A DNA stretch of 64,000 nt, from assembly GCF_002119765.1 (NCBI RefSeq), contig NZ_CP021112.1, positions 4,830,501 to 4,894,500 of the forward strand, in the 5' to 3' direction. This stretch comes from Pseudorhodoplanes sinuspersici (lineage in GTDB: Bacteria > Pseudomonadota > Alphaproteobacteria > Rhizobiales > Xanthobacteraceae). Numbering within the stretch: the stretch's first letter is position 1; every line of letters starts with the position of its first letter. Shown in pieces: positions 43,808 through 53,182 of the stretch. The notes beneath the pieces were generated by a model. It was not told the DNA's origin and ran no database searches. It was given only the letters and a program-made list of their open reading frames with translations. The translations under genes were made by a program, and so were the position numbers.

Positions 43808-44728
43808 CTAAGATTTTTCTGTGTCGTCGCACCGTCGGCAAAAATCACCGATTTGAATGAGCAGGCGCGCCTCCGACAACAACGGAGCATGCCCCTGATC
43901 GGGTACCTCGATGATTTCGATATCGGGTTTGTGCTGACGCATGGTCTCGACGGTTTCGGCCGACAACAAATCCGACAACGCGCCGCGGATCACCATCACC
44001 GGTGTCGCCGCCAGCGCGTCGAACTGCGCCCATAAATCTGGAATCGGTTGATCGGGATCGAAATCGCTCAGCGTGTTGCCAAGGCTGGTATCGTAACGCG
44101 CGATCATGCCGTCAGGTGTTTGGACCCAGCTTCGCTTTGACCAACTCAGCCAATCCTCGTCCGACAGCGCCGGAAATTGCGCACCGAACAGGCTTCGCAG
44201 GACATTTGCTCCTTCCGCAAAATCCTTTGGCGCCGGCATCCGGCCGATATAGCTCTTGATCCGTAATAGGCCCTTGGGCTCGAGCACCGGGCCGATATCA
44301 TTGAGGATCGCGCCGCCAATGCATGCTGGCTGTGTCGCCGCCAGCAGCATCGTCAATAAACCGCCGCGTGAGGTGCCGACAAAGACCGCGCGCTGGATTC
44401 TAAGTGCCGACAACACCGTCACCACATCGGCGAGTTCGACCGCGAGATTGTAGTTTCGCCAGTCGGAATCATAACCCGATTGGCCGCGTCCGCGATAATC
44501 GAGAGCGAAGGCACAACGCGGATGGCTGGTGTTCGAGGCGAGGTGAAGGGCCAGAGGTTCGAAATCGGCTTCGGTTCGCGCCAGCCCCGGAAGACAGACA
44601 ACCGGCAAGCCTTTTGCCGCCGCTGGTTGATACGCTCTGACATGCAGACGAAGACCGTCCGATGCGGGTATGAAGACGCTCTCCGCCGTCACATTTGAAG
44701 CGCCGGCGAAGGGTTTGGCATCAGTCAT
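43808..44728 (-). CDS. Alpha/beta hydrolase fold protein
   Basis: A protein of 306 residues. The nucleophile elbow is GTSRGG near residue 118-123, the acid is expected in ALSDLLS near residue 252, and the histidine is in DQGHAPLL near residue 283. LPGLARTEADFEPLA and DYRGRGQSGYDSDW are typical for the strand/loop before the elbow. It is a probable soluble esterase or hydrolase; the substrate is unknown. It precedes no obvious operon partner, since the lytic transglycosylase on the same strand ends 20 bp upstream of its start and may read through. Confidence 0.88.
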   Translation of the reverse strand: MTDAKPFAGASNVTAESVFIPASDGLRLHVRAYQPAAAKGLPVVCLPGLARTEADFEPLALHLASNTSHPRCAFALDYRGRGQSGYDSDWRNYNLAVELADVVTVLSALRIQRAVFVGTSRGGLLTMLLAATQPACIGGAILNDIGPVLEPKGLLRIKSYIGRMPAPKDFAEGANVLRSLFGAQFPALSDEDWLSWSKRSWVQTPDGMIARYDTSLGNTLSDFDPDQPIPDLWAQFDALAATPVMVIRGALSDLLSAETVETMRQHKPDIEIIEVPDQGHAPLLSEARLLIQIGDFCRRCDDTEKS

Positions 44729-44747
44729 CCGGCGGCTGAAACATCGA

Positions 44748-47060
44748 TTAATTGACCGTACCGCGCCGCAGATCAGCCTCGATCAGCAGCCTGCGCGAGG
44801 CACCAAACCGCACGCGGTAGACCTGCATATTCTCCATCACTCGCTGCACGTAATTGCGGGTCTCAGAGAATGGGATCCGCTCGACCCAGTCGATCGGATC
44901 GACCTTGGGATCACGCGGATCGCCAAAGCGCGCAATCCAGTCGCGCACACGACCGCGGCCGGCGTTGTAGGCGACGAAAGCCAGGATGTACGAGCCCCGA
45001 TAGGTCTCGATGACGTCGCCGAGTTCAGCTGCGCCAATCTGCACGTTGTAAACAGGGTCGTTCAACAACCGCGCCGCGTCGAAAGCGACGCCGTTCTTCT
45101 TGGCGACGAGCTTGGCCGTGCCCGGCAGCACCTGCATCAGCCCCTGCGCGTTGGCGCCTGAGCGCGCACGCGGATTGAACCCGCTTTCCTGCCGCGCAAT
45201 GGCATAAGCAACATGGGGCTCGATCTGCGGACCGATCGGCTTGAAGCGCGGAAGGCCGGCAATCGGGTAGGCATAATACTCGAACGGCAGCCCGCGCCCG
45301 ACGGCGGTGCGCCCAAGCAGCGCCAATGCTCGCGCATCTTCCCGCCGCTCGACAAGCGCCGCGACCGCGGCCAAAGCCGCCGCATCCGGCGCGCGATCGG
45401 CAAGATCTGCGACAGCGGATGCGACGAGGTCACGCTCGTCGATCGCATAGAGCATGTCCATCGCCCGCACGATCTCGAGCCGGCTGGCCTGCGGATGTGA
45501 CGGCGGCGGCCCTGGAATGCGAAGCTCCGAACCGCCGAGACGGGCATGTGCGATCTGCCCGTAATAGGTCGTGGTGAAGCGCGCGGCGCGCTCGTAATAA
45601 GCCTTCGCTTCGGCATTCTGTCCGAGCGCTTCGGCTGTTCGCGCATACCAGTAATAGCCACGCGATTGCGACGCCGGATGTTCCGCCACCTGCACGGTAC
45701 GAGCGAATAGCGGTTTTGCCGTCGCCGGATCGTTCAAGAAGCGAAACGCGATCCAGCCGGCGGTAAACAAATGCTCGACGCGAGCCCCTTCTTTCTCCGG
45801 CATCGCCGCATTGCGTGCGATCCGGAAGGCTGTATGCGCATCGCCTTCATCGAGGAGCTTGCGCGCGAGCAGGCGCCGCTCCGCCCACCATTCGTCGGGA
45901 TCTTCGACATTGGCCGGAGCCGCCATCATCGCCTGTGCAGCCTCGGCGGTCTTGTCGTTTCGCCGTAGCCACTGTGCCCGTGTAAACAGATAAATCGCGT
46001 CGCTCCGCGCATCAGCCGGCACGGCATCCAGCAAGGCTTTCGCGCGTGAGGATTTACCGATCACCGCAGCTCGGGCCTTGACCAGCGCGACCTGCGACGC
46101 ACCGAGCCTTTGCGCCGCGCGCAATGCCTGATCGGTGTCGTCAGAATAGAGCCGTTGGTTGAGCCGCGCCTTGTGATCGCCGCTGTTCAGTAATGGACCG
46201 AACGCGTCGAGCACCTGGCGCTCCATGTCAGCCGTCAGCGCATCGTTGCGCCATGCATCGCGGACATATTGCTGTGCCATCGCGCGATCGCCCTGCGCCA
46301 GGAGCGCACGCGCATAAGCGAGCTTGCCTTTGGCTGTCAGCGGCTTGTTGGACGCGAAATAGCGGCGGATGACGGCGTCGTTCACGCCATTCTGCCACAA
46401 CGCGGCCTCCGCCTTGCGCCGGAACTGTGTGATATTCGGCCAGCCCGGATTGGCCGTAGCAAAACCGGCATAGCGCTGGAAATCGAAATCATCGTTCTCT
46501 GCGCGGAGCACCACCCATTCGATCAGCTTGGCCGCGAGCGGGTCGGTCACGCTGTTGCCAACCGCCGCCGCTTCCGAGGTCTTGCCACGGCGGGCCAGCT
46601 CGATCGCTTTCTTCACGCCGGCGAGGCTTTCAGAGGATGGCGGTGTGCCCGGTGCCAACACGGCGGGCGGAACGGGACTGGCAGCATCAGGAACGGCGGT
46701 TGCGGGAGCAGATGCGAGAGGCGCACCGATCGGAGTTGGAAACGCCGGCGAGGTCGTTTCAGGGGCACCATATCCAGGGCGGGACTTCGGCAACGGAAGA
46801 GCGGCGGATTTCGGCTCGCTTGTCTTCGCCGCAGCCTTGGCGGTTGGCTTCTTGCTGCTGGCTTTGGCTTTCTTGTTATCGGCCTTTTTCGGCTCGACCT
46901 TCTTGCCTGCGGCCTTTGTTGCCTTGGTGTCGGATGGTTTGCCTTTGGCATTCGCCGCAGGTTTTTCTTCGGCGCCGGGCTTGGGGGCTGCATGCACGGC
47001 GGCAACGGAAATGGCCGCTGCGGCTGCCAGCGCGGCTAGGAAAAAGCCTTTGCGTGTCAA
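44748..47060 (-). CDS. Soluble lytic murein transglycosylase (Slt70-like)
   Basis: A periplasmic protein of about 770 residues. Signal peptide MTRKGFFLAALAAAAAISVA, then a Lys/Ala/Pro-rich linker (about 30-130), a long helical superhelix (about 150-590) and a C-terminal SLT domain with catalytic E625 in ARQESGFNPRARSG and GLMQVLPGTAKLV. It cleaves the MurNAc-GlcNAc bond with formation of 1,6-anhydroMurNAc. The start is set at TTG 47060, which has GGAGG eight bases upstream and begins the signal peptide directly. A GTG at 47093 is an alternative that would bury the signal. The lysine-rich linker is unusually long. Confidence 0.88.
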   Translation of the reverse strand: MTRKGFFLAALAAAAAISVAAVHAAPKPGAEEKPAANAKGKPSDTKATKAAGKKVEPKKADNKKAKASSKKPTAKAAAKTSEPKSAALPLPKSRPGYGAPETTSPAFPTPIGAPLASAPATAVPDAASPVPPAVLAPGTPPSSESLAGVKKAIELARRGKTSEAAAVGNSVTDPLAAKLIEWVVLRAENDDFDFQRYAGFATANPGWPNITQFRRKAEAALWQNGVNDAVIRRYFASNKPLTAKGKLAYARALLAQGDRAMAQQYVRDAWRNDALTADMERQVLDAFGPLLNSGDHKARLNQRLYSDDTDQALRAAQRLGASQVALVKARAAVIGKSSRAKALLDAVPADARSDAIYLFTRAQWLRRNDKTAEAAQAMMAAPANVEDPDEWWAERRLLARKLLDEGDAHTAFRIARNAAMPEKEGARVEHLFTAGWIAFRFLNDPATAKPLFARTVQVAEHPASQSRGYYWYARTAEALGQNAEAKAYYERAARFTTTYYGQIAHARLGGSELRIPGPPPSHPQASRLEIVRAMDMLYAIDERDLVASAVADLADRAPDAAALAAVAALVERREDARALALLGRTAVGRGLPFEYYAYPIAGLPRFKPIGPQIEPHVAYAIARQESGFNPRARSGANAQGLMQVLPGTAKLVAKKNGVAFDAARLLNDPVYNVQIGAAELGDVIETYRGSYILAFVAYNAGRGRVRDWIARFGDPRDPKVDPIDWVERIPFSETRNYVQRVMENMQVYRVRFGASRRLLIEADLRRGTVN

Positions 47061-47302
47061 AACAACGTCCTCCGCCCCCGAATCGGATTGCACGGACTCG
47101 CCAATGAACTGATAATGCTAAGAAACCCATTAACGGCACGCAAACTATCCGTGCCACTGGAAAACGGCGGGATTGCGGGCATCAAATACCGCAATGGAAC
47201 CGGTCAATAACATTCGCTTTAATCCCCTCCGCCGAACCGCTATTGATCGGCCTTTACCGATGCGCCGATGGTGGCGCCGCAATTGGTCGTAGGATCGGCG
47301 TC

Positions 47303-48193
47303 ATGGCTGCAAATGGAAAGTTCCGGGGGTCTTTCACGGCGCTGGTGACACCGTTCCGTGACGGCAAACTCGACGAACAGGCTTTCCGCGATTTCGTGGA
47401 ATGGCAGATTGCCGAAGGCACCGATGGCCTGGTGCCGGTTGGCACGACCGGCGAAAGCCCGACCCTGTCGCATGACGAGCACAACCAGGTCGTCGAATGG
47501 TCCATCGCGCAGGCGAAGGGCCGCGTACCCGTCATCGCCGGTGCCGGATCGAATTCGACGACCGAAGCGGTGGCTCTGGCGCGGCATGCCGAGAAGGCTG
47601 GCGCCGATGCCGTGCTGGTGGTGACTCCCTATTACAACAAGCCGACCCAGGAGGGCCTGTATCAGCACTTCAAGGCGGTGAATGATGCGATCGGAATTCC
47701 GATCATCATCTACAACATCCCGCCGCGATCGGTTGTCGACATGTCGGTCGATACGATGAAGCGGCTGTTCGAACTGAAGAACATCGCCGGCGTGAAGGAC
47801 GCCACCGGCAATCTCGCGCGGGTCTCGCTGCAGCGCCAGGCGATGGGGCCGGACTTCATCCAGCTTTCGGGTGAAGACATGACCGCCCTCGCATTCAATG
47901 CCGCGGGCGGGCATGGCTGCATCTCGGTCGTCTCGAATGTCGCGCCGGCCTTGTGCAAGCAATTGCAGGACGCAACTCTGTCGGGCGACTATAAGCAAGG
48001 CATGGTCATCCAGGATCGTCTCGTGCCGTTGCACAACGCGATCTTCCTCGAGCCTGGTCTTGCCGGTGCGAAATACGGGCTCAGCCTGCTCGCGCGCGGC
48101 AATGAAGATGTCCGCCTTCCGTTGCTGCCAGTGACCGCGCCGACCAAGGCAGCGATCCGCAGCGCCATGGTGCATGCGGGCCTGATCAACTAG
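47303..48193 (+). CDS. dapA: 4-hydroxy-tetrahydrodipicolinate synthase
   Basis: A protein of 296 residues, a TIM-barrel Schiff-base aldolase. K165 ([10 protein letters not shown]) forms the imine with pyruvate, and Y137 (IIIYNIPPR) and the GTTGES loop (47-52) complete the active site. It condenses pyruvate with aspartate semialdehyde in the lysine/diaminopimelate pathway, feeding peptidoglycan. The start ATG 47303 gives the standard length; the frame is open 20 codons further upstream without family resemblance. smpB follows on the same strand. Confidence 0.95.
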   Translation: MAANGKFRGSFTALVTPFRDGKLDEQAFRDFVEWQIAEGTDGLVPVGTTGESPTLSHDEHNQVVEWSIAQAKGRVPVIAGAGSNSTTEAVALARHAEKAGADAVLVVTPYYNKPTQEGLYQHFKAVNDAIGIPIIIYNIPPRSVVDMSVDTMKRLFELKNIAGVKDATGNLARVSLQRQAMGPDFIQLSGEDMTALAFNAAGGHGCISVVSNVAPALCKQLQDATLSGDYKQGMVIQDRLVPLHNAIFLEPGLAGAKYGLSLLARGNEDVRLPLLPVTAPTKAAIRSAMVHAGLIN

Positions 48194-48314
48194 TGGCTGC
48201 TGCGGACGATCCGCCATCGCCTGTCCGCTGGTAATCCAGCTTGCCGATCCGATATAGGGAGCCGGCCATGTCGCCGTTGGGCGGAGTGGTCGACAGTCTT
48301 GAGTGATTTGAGAG

Positions 48315-48788
48315 ATGGCAGAGGCGAAAGAGCGTGCGCTGAAGGTTGTCGCCGATAACCGCAAGGCACGCTTCAACTACGAAATCGGCGAGACGTTTGA
48401 AGCGGGCGTCGCCCTGACCGGCAGCGAGGTCAAGTCGCTGCGCGCCGGCAATGCGACGATTGCCGAATCCTATGCCGATGCCCGCAACGGCGAGGTCTGG
48501 CTGATCAACTGCAACATCCCGGAATACCTACAGGCCGGCCGTGACAACCATGCGCCGAAGCGGCCCCGCAAGCTGCTGTTGCACAAGCGCCAGATCAACA
48601 AGCTGATCGGCGCGGTCGAACGCCAAGGCTTCACCGTCGTGCCGCTGAAGTTTTACTTTAACGGCAAGGGACGTGCGAAACTCGAAATCGCGCTGGCGCG
48701 CGGCAAGAAACTTCACGACAAGCGCGAGACGCTCAAACAGCGAAGCTGGGACCGTGAACGCAGCCGTCTGTTGCGTGCGAAAGGCTGA
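48315..48788 (+). CDS. smpB: SsrA-binding protein SmpB
   Basis: A protein of 157 residues, full length for SmpB, with [20 protein letters not shown] at the N-terminus, [16 protein letters not shown], and a basic C-terminal tail ending [13 protein letters not shown]-like residues ([14 protein letters not shown]). It delivers tmRNA to stalled ribosomes for trans-translation. It lies 121 bp after dapA, a neighbourhood common in this order. No tmRNA gene was found in the window. Confidence 0.95.
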   Translation: MAEAKERALKVVADNRKARFNYEIGETFEAGVALTGSEVKSLRAGNATIAESYADARNGEVWLINCNIPEYLQAGRDNHAPKRPRKLLLHKRQINKLIGAVERQGFTVVPLKFYFNGKGRAKLEIALARGKKLHDKRETLKQRSWDRERSRLLRAKG

Positions 48789-48949
48789 TACTGCGGCTTG
48801 CCCTTCAAGTTTCTGTTGAAGAGACTGCACTGATTGCCGATCTGAGACGGCATCGTTAAGAGATCACGCGAGGATAACGCACAAGACCTGATCTTCAGAT
48901 GAGACAAGGATTGAACCCCGAATGAGATACGGGTCGGTCTTAATCCTGA

Positions 48950-49380
48950 GTGATCCAATGGACATAGCTCCGCCGCCCCTGTTTTTTGCGGCGCGGGGTA
49001 CGCCGTCGTCCAAACCGCCGCTTCATGCCCTTCGAAGAGAAGGGCGCGCGGAACGCCGGGCTCTCAGCCTGCCCGCGGCCCCATGCGCAAGTGTGAGTAA
49101 AGCGCATGAGATTGGTCGCACCACGAACCGCCGAAAAGCTTCGGCGTTCCGCGCGCGGTGTTTGAGGCTTGCTCTGCGACAACCCCGGAGGACAGACACC
49201 GTGGACCGGACGACACCGGGCGGCTCTTCTTGTTATCCTCCGCTGGTGACCCACGGCCGGTGAGCCGGATCATCGCAGCTTGGGCCTCCGCTGCGGATGC
49301 TACGTCCTGCATCCTCAACGGCCACCGCATCCCGCCCCGCGTCTCACGACGCTCATGAAACGCCCCTTCAGCGGGGCGGG
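48950..49380. other. Gene-free structured GC-rich stretch of unknown nature
   Basis: About 430 bp with no supported gene. It contains a perfect 14-bp inverted repeat CGCGCGGAACGCCG (49045-49058) and CGGCGTTCCGCGCG (49142-49155) enclosing 83 bp, plus smaller hairpins such as CGCCCCTTCAGCGGGGCG near 49360. Open frames on both strands are Arg-rich and look like artefacts. From memory the wording resembles a dispersed element in Bradyrhizobium-like genomes, but I cannot confirm this. A structured RNA is also possible. It lacks a recognisable tmRNA tag sequence. Confidence 0.5.
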
Positions 49381-49429
49381 ATGGAAGGAAATAAATCCTA
49401 TATCTGCAAGAATGTCAAGCGGCGATTTC

Positions 49430-50155
49430 TCAGCCCATCGCTTTCTTGAAGTTGTCGTCCGCCTTGGTCCAGTTCACCGTATTCCACCACGCCTTCAGGT
49501 AGTCAGGACGACGGTTCTGATATTTGAGATAGTAGGCGTGCTCCCAGACATCGACGCCAACAACGGGCCTGGCTCCCAATTCCAGCGGCGTGTCCTGATT
49601 CGCCGTGCTGATGACGTCGAGCTTCTTGTCCTTATTAACGACCAGCCACGCCCAGCCTGAGCCGAAGCGGCCGGCGCCGGCGGCATTGACCTTTTCGATG
49701 AGACCGCTGGTGCCGCCGAAGTCCTTGTCGATCGCTGTTTTCAGACCGCCGGTCGGCTCTTTCGCGCCGCCGGGCTCCATCAGCACCCAGAAGAAGGAGT
49801 GGTTCCAGTGGCCACCAAGATTGTTGCGAACGCCGGCGCGCACAGCTTCAGGCACTTTGCTCAAGTCCGACAACGTGGTCTCGATCGGGGTCGTGCCGAG
49901 TTCGGCCCAGCGCGACACCAGCTGGTTGGCCGCATTCACATAGGCGGCGTGGTGACGATCGTGGTGGATCATCATCGTCTGCGCATCGATATGCGGTTCG
50001 AGCGCATCGAACGCGTAACCCAGCGGCGGCAGTTTGAACGGGCCGGACGGCTGGGCCGGAGCCGTCTGAGCGAGAGCCACCCTGCCGGCGAGGCTTGAGG
50101 TTGCGATCAGACCCGCCGCGCCGGCGAGCAGTTTCAGACCTTGGCGCCTGTTCAT
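49430..50155 (-). CDS. Exported Fe/Mn superoxide dismutase
   Basis: A protein of 241 residues. A twin-arginine-like signal (MNRRQGLKLLAGAAGL, cleavage near LAQ) is followed by the Fe/Mn SOD fold. Metal ligands are H64 (IHHDRHH), the His of NHSFFW, and the Asp and His of DVWEHAYY; RFGSGWAWL is the second-sphere signature. It dismutates superoxide, here probably in the periplasm after export as a folded metalloprotein, which explains a Tat signal. Most SodB proteins are cytoplasmic and about 195-200 residues, so the leader is the notable difference. Fe versus Mn cannot be settled by eye. Confidence 0.92.
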   Translation of the reverse strand: MNRRQGLKLLAGAAGLIATSSLAGRVALAQTAPAQPSGPFKLPPLGYAFDALEPHIDAQTMMIHHDRHHAAYVNAANQLVSRWAELGTTPIETTLSDLSKVPEAVRAGVRNNLGGHWNHSFFWVLMEPGGAKEPTGGLKTAIDKDFGGTSGLIEKVNAAGAGRFGSGWAWLVVNKDKKLDVISTANQDTPLELGARPVVGVDVWEHAYYLKYQNRRPDYLKAWWNTVNWTKADDNFKKAMG

Positions 50156-50372
50156 GTGCTTTCTCCTTCGCCGCTTCGGCGACTGATGATATCGACATCG
50201 TCAAACGGAAAACCGCCAGCCGGCGGAACGCTCTGCAATGACGGCTGACAGCCTACAAAGTTTCAGCGATCAAAATGGCGACGCTCACAGGGATGTGAGG
50301 AGAACGGCATTGGGATCGGGGGCCAGAGCCAAGGCAAATTCCCCCACGAGGCAGCCGTATTGTTCTCTGCAC

Positions 50373-50405
50373 AAAGCAAAACCCCCGGTCTTTCGACCGG
50401 GGGTT
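50373..50405 (-). terminator. Terminator of the right porin copy
   Basis: On the minus strand ACCCCCGGTC/GACCGGGGGT with a GAAA loop is followed by TTTGCTTT, nearly identical to the left porin terminator at 43630-43662. Confidence 0.85.
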
Positions 50406-50441
50406 CGCTTAGGCTCGTAACGTTAGGTCGGGATCAGACGA

Positions 50442-51917
50442 TCACGGCCAGAAGTTACGCTGCACGCGGAAGGCAGCCGACCAGTAGCCCTGGTCTTCGA
50501 CGGCGTAGGTGCCACCGGCCAGGCCGAACGTGGTGCCAACAGCATTGGTTCCAGCGAAAGCGGTGTTGAGCTTGGTATAGGCCACTTCAACACCGACATC
50601 GAGGTTCTGCACCGGATTCCACATGGTGCGCGAAGCCACGCGCCACAGGGAGTAGTCCGGATCGCAGGCAGCGCCGGCAGGCACGATCACGCCACCGCCA
50701 CCGCAGACAGTCGCAGCGATCAGGTTCTTGGCATTGTCACTGTAGCTAACGTTCAAGTAGCCGAACGTCGCAGAGGTGCGCAGGCTCGGGGTCCAGTAAT
50801 GCTCGAACGCCACCGAGCCGCCCCAGGCCTCGGTCAGCTCAAGACTGCTGCCGACACCGCCAATCACACCAAAGACCGCGTCAGAGCTCGCACCGACGGC
50901 AACACCATCCTTATGGATGAAGTTGGTCGGCGAGTTGCCATAGGCCACAAAGCCAACGGCACCCTCGGAGTACGCGATCACCCCGGACAGGGTGTCCTTG
51001 GCGTCCCACGGCATCTTCAGGGTCAGGCCGCCGCCGACGGCCCAGCCCCATTCATCGCCAGGGTGATCGCAGACAGTGGTGCTGGCGTTGCCACCAACGC
51101 AGCTAGCAAAGCCGGCGGTTGCAGCATTGTAATAACGAGCCTGGACCTGATGCAGGGCACCCATGATCTGCGCCGAACCCCAGGCCTGGTCGACGCGAAT
51201 GTTGCCGACGATGTCGGGAACCTTCTGACCGCCAGCATCGCTAGCCGTGCCGATAAAGGCGGCGTTGAGATCGGTGATCGGCTTCACGCGATGGGCTGCG
51301 TCTTCGACCGAGATCGTGGCCGACAAGCCGTTGCCGAACTGCCAGGTATAGGCCGCAACGTTGTGACCGAGCGGACCCGAGGAGCCGTCGAGCGCGGGCG
51401 GCACGAGGCCATAAGCCGCGCTGTTATAGAAACCGAAGAAGGTATCCGACCGGCCGAAGGTGAAGCCGGCGAACTGGATGAAGGCACGCTCGAGAGCGAA
51501 GGCGAAGTTGCCCACGCCAGACGGAGTGGCGGTATCATCGACGCTGTTCAGGAAGTTCAGGCCGAAGCTGAAATACGAGCGCAGGGTGCCGTATTCGGTC
51601 TGCGTGCGTACGTCGCCGGTCAGACGGAAGCGGGCCTGCTGAGCGAAGGTCGTGGAATTACGCGTAAAGCGACCGGTCAGATTGCGGTCGGCGTAATTGC
51701 CCGTCGTTTCGTTGTGGTAGGCTTCATAACGGACATAGCCACCGATCTTGATGCAGGTGTCAGTGCCCGGAATGTAGTAGTAGCCGACGCCATAAAGGCT
51801 ACAAATCTTCACGTACTCGACCGCTTTGGCCTTTACGGGAAGATCGGCCGCCTGCGCCCCGGCAACTGCAATCAAACCAGCAGCGGAACCGAGGAGAAGG
51901 CTTTTCACCATCTTCAT
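50442..51917 (-). CDS. Porin (Rhizobiales trimeric porin family)
   Basis: A protein of 491 residues. Signal peptide MKMVKSLLLGSAAGLIAVAG ends at AQA|ADLPVKAKAVEYVK, and a 16-strand-type porin follows, with KICSLYGVGYYYIPGTDTC, the YGTLRSYFSFG strands and QFAGFTFGRSDTFFGF, ending in the aromatic RVQRNFWP. It forms general diffusion channels in the outer membrane, relatives of Brucella Omp2a/2b. GGAGG lies six bases before ATG 51917. The AT-richer spacer upstream likely holds a strong regulated promoter. Its near copy at 42076-43593 is inverted and lacks the leader. Confidence 0.95.
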   Translation of the reverse strand: MKMVKSLLLGSAAGLIAVAGAQAADLPVKAKAVEYVKICSLYGVGYYYIPGTDTCIKIGGYVRYEAYHNETTGNYADRNLTGRFTRNSTTFAQQARFRLTGDVRTQTEYGTLRSYFSFGLNFLNSVDDTATPSGVGNFAFALERAFIQFAGFTFGRSDTFFGFYNSAAYGLVPPALDGSSGPLGHNVAAYTWQFGNGLSATISVEDAAHRVKPITDLNAAFIGTASDAGGQKVPDIVGNIRVDQAWGSAQIMGALHQVQARYYNAATAGFASCVGGNASTTVCDHPGDEWGWAVGGGLTLKMPWDAKDTLSGVIAYSEGAVGFVAYGNSPTNFIHKDGVAVGASSDAVFGVIGGVGSSLELTEAWGGSVAFEHYWTPSLRTSATFGYLNVSYSDNAKNLIAATVCGGGGVIVPAGAACDPDYSLWRVASRTMWNPVQNLDVGVEVAYTKLNTAFAGTNAVGTTFGLAGGTYAVEDQGYWSAAFRVQRNFWP

Positions 51918-52394
51918 GTTGAACCTCCAAGTTTGCTTTAGGGAGGGTTCAAACTCCGCTGGGTGACATTACCCAAAGAGGTTCCCCTATTCCCCGCGAA
52001 CTACTCAGCTCTCCTTCGAATCCCCCGAGAGACAGCCGAGCAGTGCGACTTGGGGACGCCCCCTCCGTCGCAAGTTGGAGATTACCCAACCCCCCCTGTT
52101 CCGCAATCCAGAAACGCCCCATTCACAGGCAGTTTCGAATGTTTTCAAACCCGTGTTGCACAAAAGGCACTCAGACATGCGGCGCCTTTTAGGCATGTTC
52201 CAAAGTAGCAGAATATAGACATAAATATTTGAATTTAAACAATTTTCTTGAGAGAAAAGTTTGAGCGCGAGCTCCGGTTTCAGGCCCGCCGGCACTTTTG
52301 CCCCAACCAAGACAATTCCAAGGCGACCGGCTCTGCAAGAGCCGGTTCCATCACTTTTGGTCGAATTTCGAAGAATCATCGCGAGCTTCGCGAT
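51918..52394. other. Long AT-richer porin upstream region
   Basis: About 480 bp between the porin start and tRNA-Ser. The part nearest the porin probably carries its promoter and 5' leader. A hairpin ACCGGCTC/GAGCCGGT is found near 52323-52345. Open frames here lack any family resemblance, and no second gene is supported. Confidence 0.5.
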
Positions 52395-52487
52395 TGGCGG
52401 AGACGGAGGGATTCGAACCCTCGATACGCCTTGACGGCGTATAACGGTTTAGCAAACCGCCGCCTTCAGCCACTCGGCCACGTCTCC
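52395..52487 (-). tRNA. tRNA-Ser (anticodon GCT)
   Basis: On the minus strand the acceptor GGAGACG pairs with CGTCTCC. The anticodon stem-loop CGGTTTGCTAAACCG gives anticodon GCT, and a long variable arm (ATACGCC/GGCGTAT) is typical of tRNA-Ser. T-loop GGTTCGAATCC and encoded CCA (52397-52395). Confidence 0.97.
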
Positions 52488-52583
52488 AGCATGCACGGAT
52501 ATGCCCAAGACCCGCGGCCCAAGCAACCTGAAAGGCGACCTCCAGTCACCTATGCGCCGATTATTTTACACGCCAATTTTCAG

Positions 52584-52853
52584 CTAGTGTTTTGTCAGCC
52601 AGTCGCGGGCGGCGCGCTGGGCGGCGGCGATATCGGCGGGCGACATATTCGCGGCAATCTCCTGCCGCAATTGCACCGCTTCCTTGCTGCCTTTCATCGC
52701 CGCGAGGTTGAACCACTTATGCGCGGCGATCAGATCGGTTTCGACCATATTGCCGACCGAATAGCGAATCCCGAGTTCATAATAGGTGTCGGCTGCGGAC
52801 GGCCCCTGCCCCGCATTGCTCATATCGATATGAGTCATTTCAAAACGCGCCAT
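52584..52853 (-). CDS. Small Sel1-like repeat protein
   Basis: A protein of 89 residues. The central part (AADTYYELGIRYSVGNMVETD, LIAAHKWFNLAAMKGSKEA) reads as about one and a half Sel1/TPR-like helical repeats, followed by AAQRAARDWL. Short Sel1 proteins of this type are common in the Bradyrhizobium group and have no known function; they are presumed to bind protein partners. No signal peptide is seen. The start is ATG 52853, after a purine-rich GGGGA. Confidence 0.8.
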   Translation of the reverse strand: MARFEMTHIDMSNAGQGPSAADTYYELGIRYSVGNMVETDLIAAHKWFNLAAMKGSKEAVQLRQEIAANMSPADIAAAQRAARDWLTKH

Positions 52854-53118
52854 TACTATCCCCTGTCATCATCTCCGCTTGATCGGCGGATGTTTGAAGT
52901 CCGACGACCCCCGTCAGACAGGCGGATCATGACCTGCAAAATTTGAATGGCAGTTTAAGCGTCTCAGTGAATCGATTCTGAACAAAATCGAGCACTGCAA
53001 CGCCTGTAATGCTCGAAGAACATCGAAAATACGGGCGTTTTCGAACGTCGAGGAATGATGTTCGGACCAATCTTTACGCTCTGAACACCGTCAATGTTCT
53101 GATGTCGCTAACCTTCAC

Positions 53119-53152
53119 AAAAAGGGCGGCTCACGATCATCGCGAGCCGCCC
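53119..53152 (-). terminator. Terminator of the GST gene
   Basis: On the minus strand GGGCGGCTC (53152-53144) pairs with GAGCCGCCC (53132-53124), followed by TTTTTG, 30 bp after the GST stop. A further 260 bp to the Sel1 gene holds no recognised gene. Confidence 0.8.
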
Positions 53153-53182
53153 TCTCATCAATAACAATGCAGAGGCGATCGA

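Noticed and set aside
48789-49430. A possible tmRNA gene next to smpB
   Set aside because: No alphaproteobacterial tag reading frame or tRNA-like acceptor was found; the region is instead a structured element.
52005-52379. A 124-residue minus-strand frame upstream of the porin
   Set aside because: It lies in the porin promoter region, has no family resemblance and no clear ribosome site.
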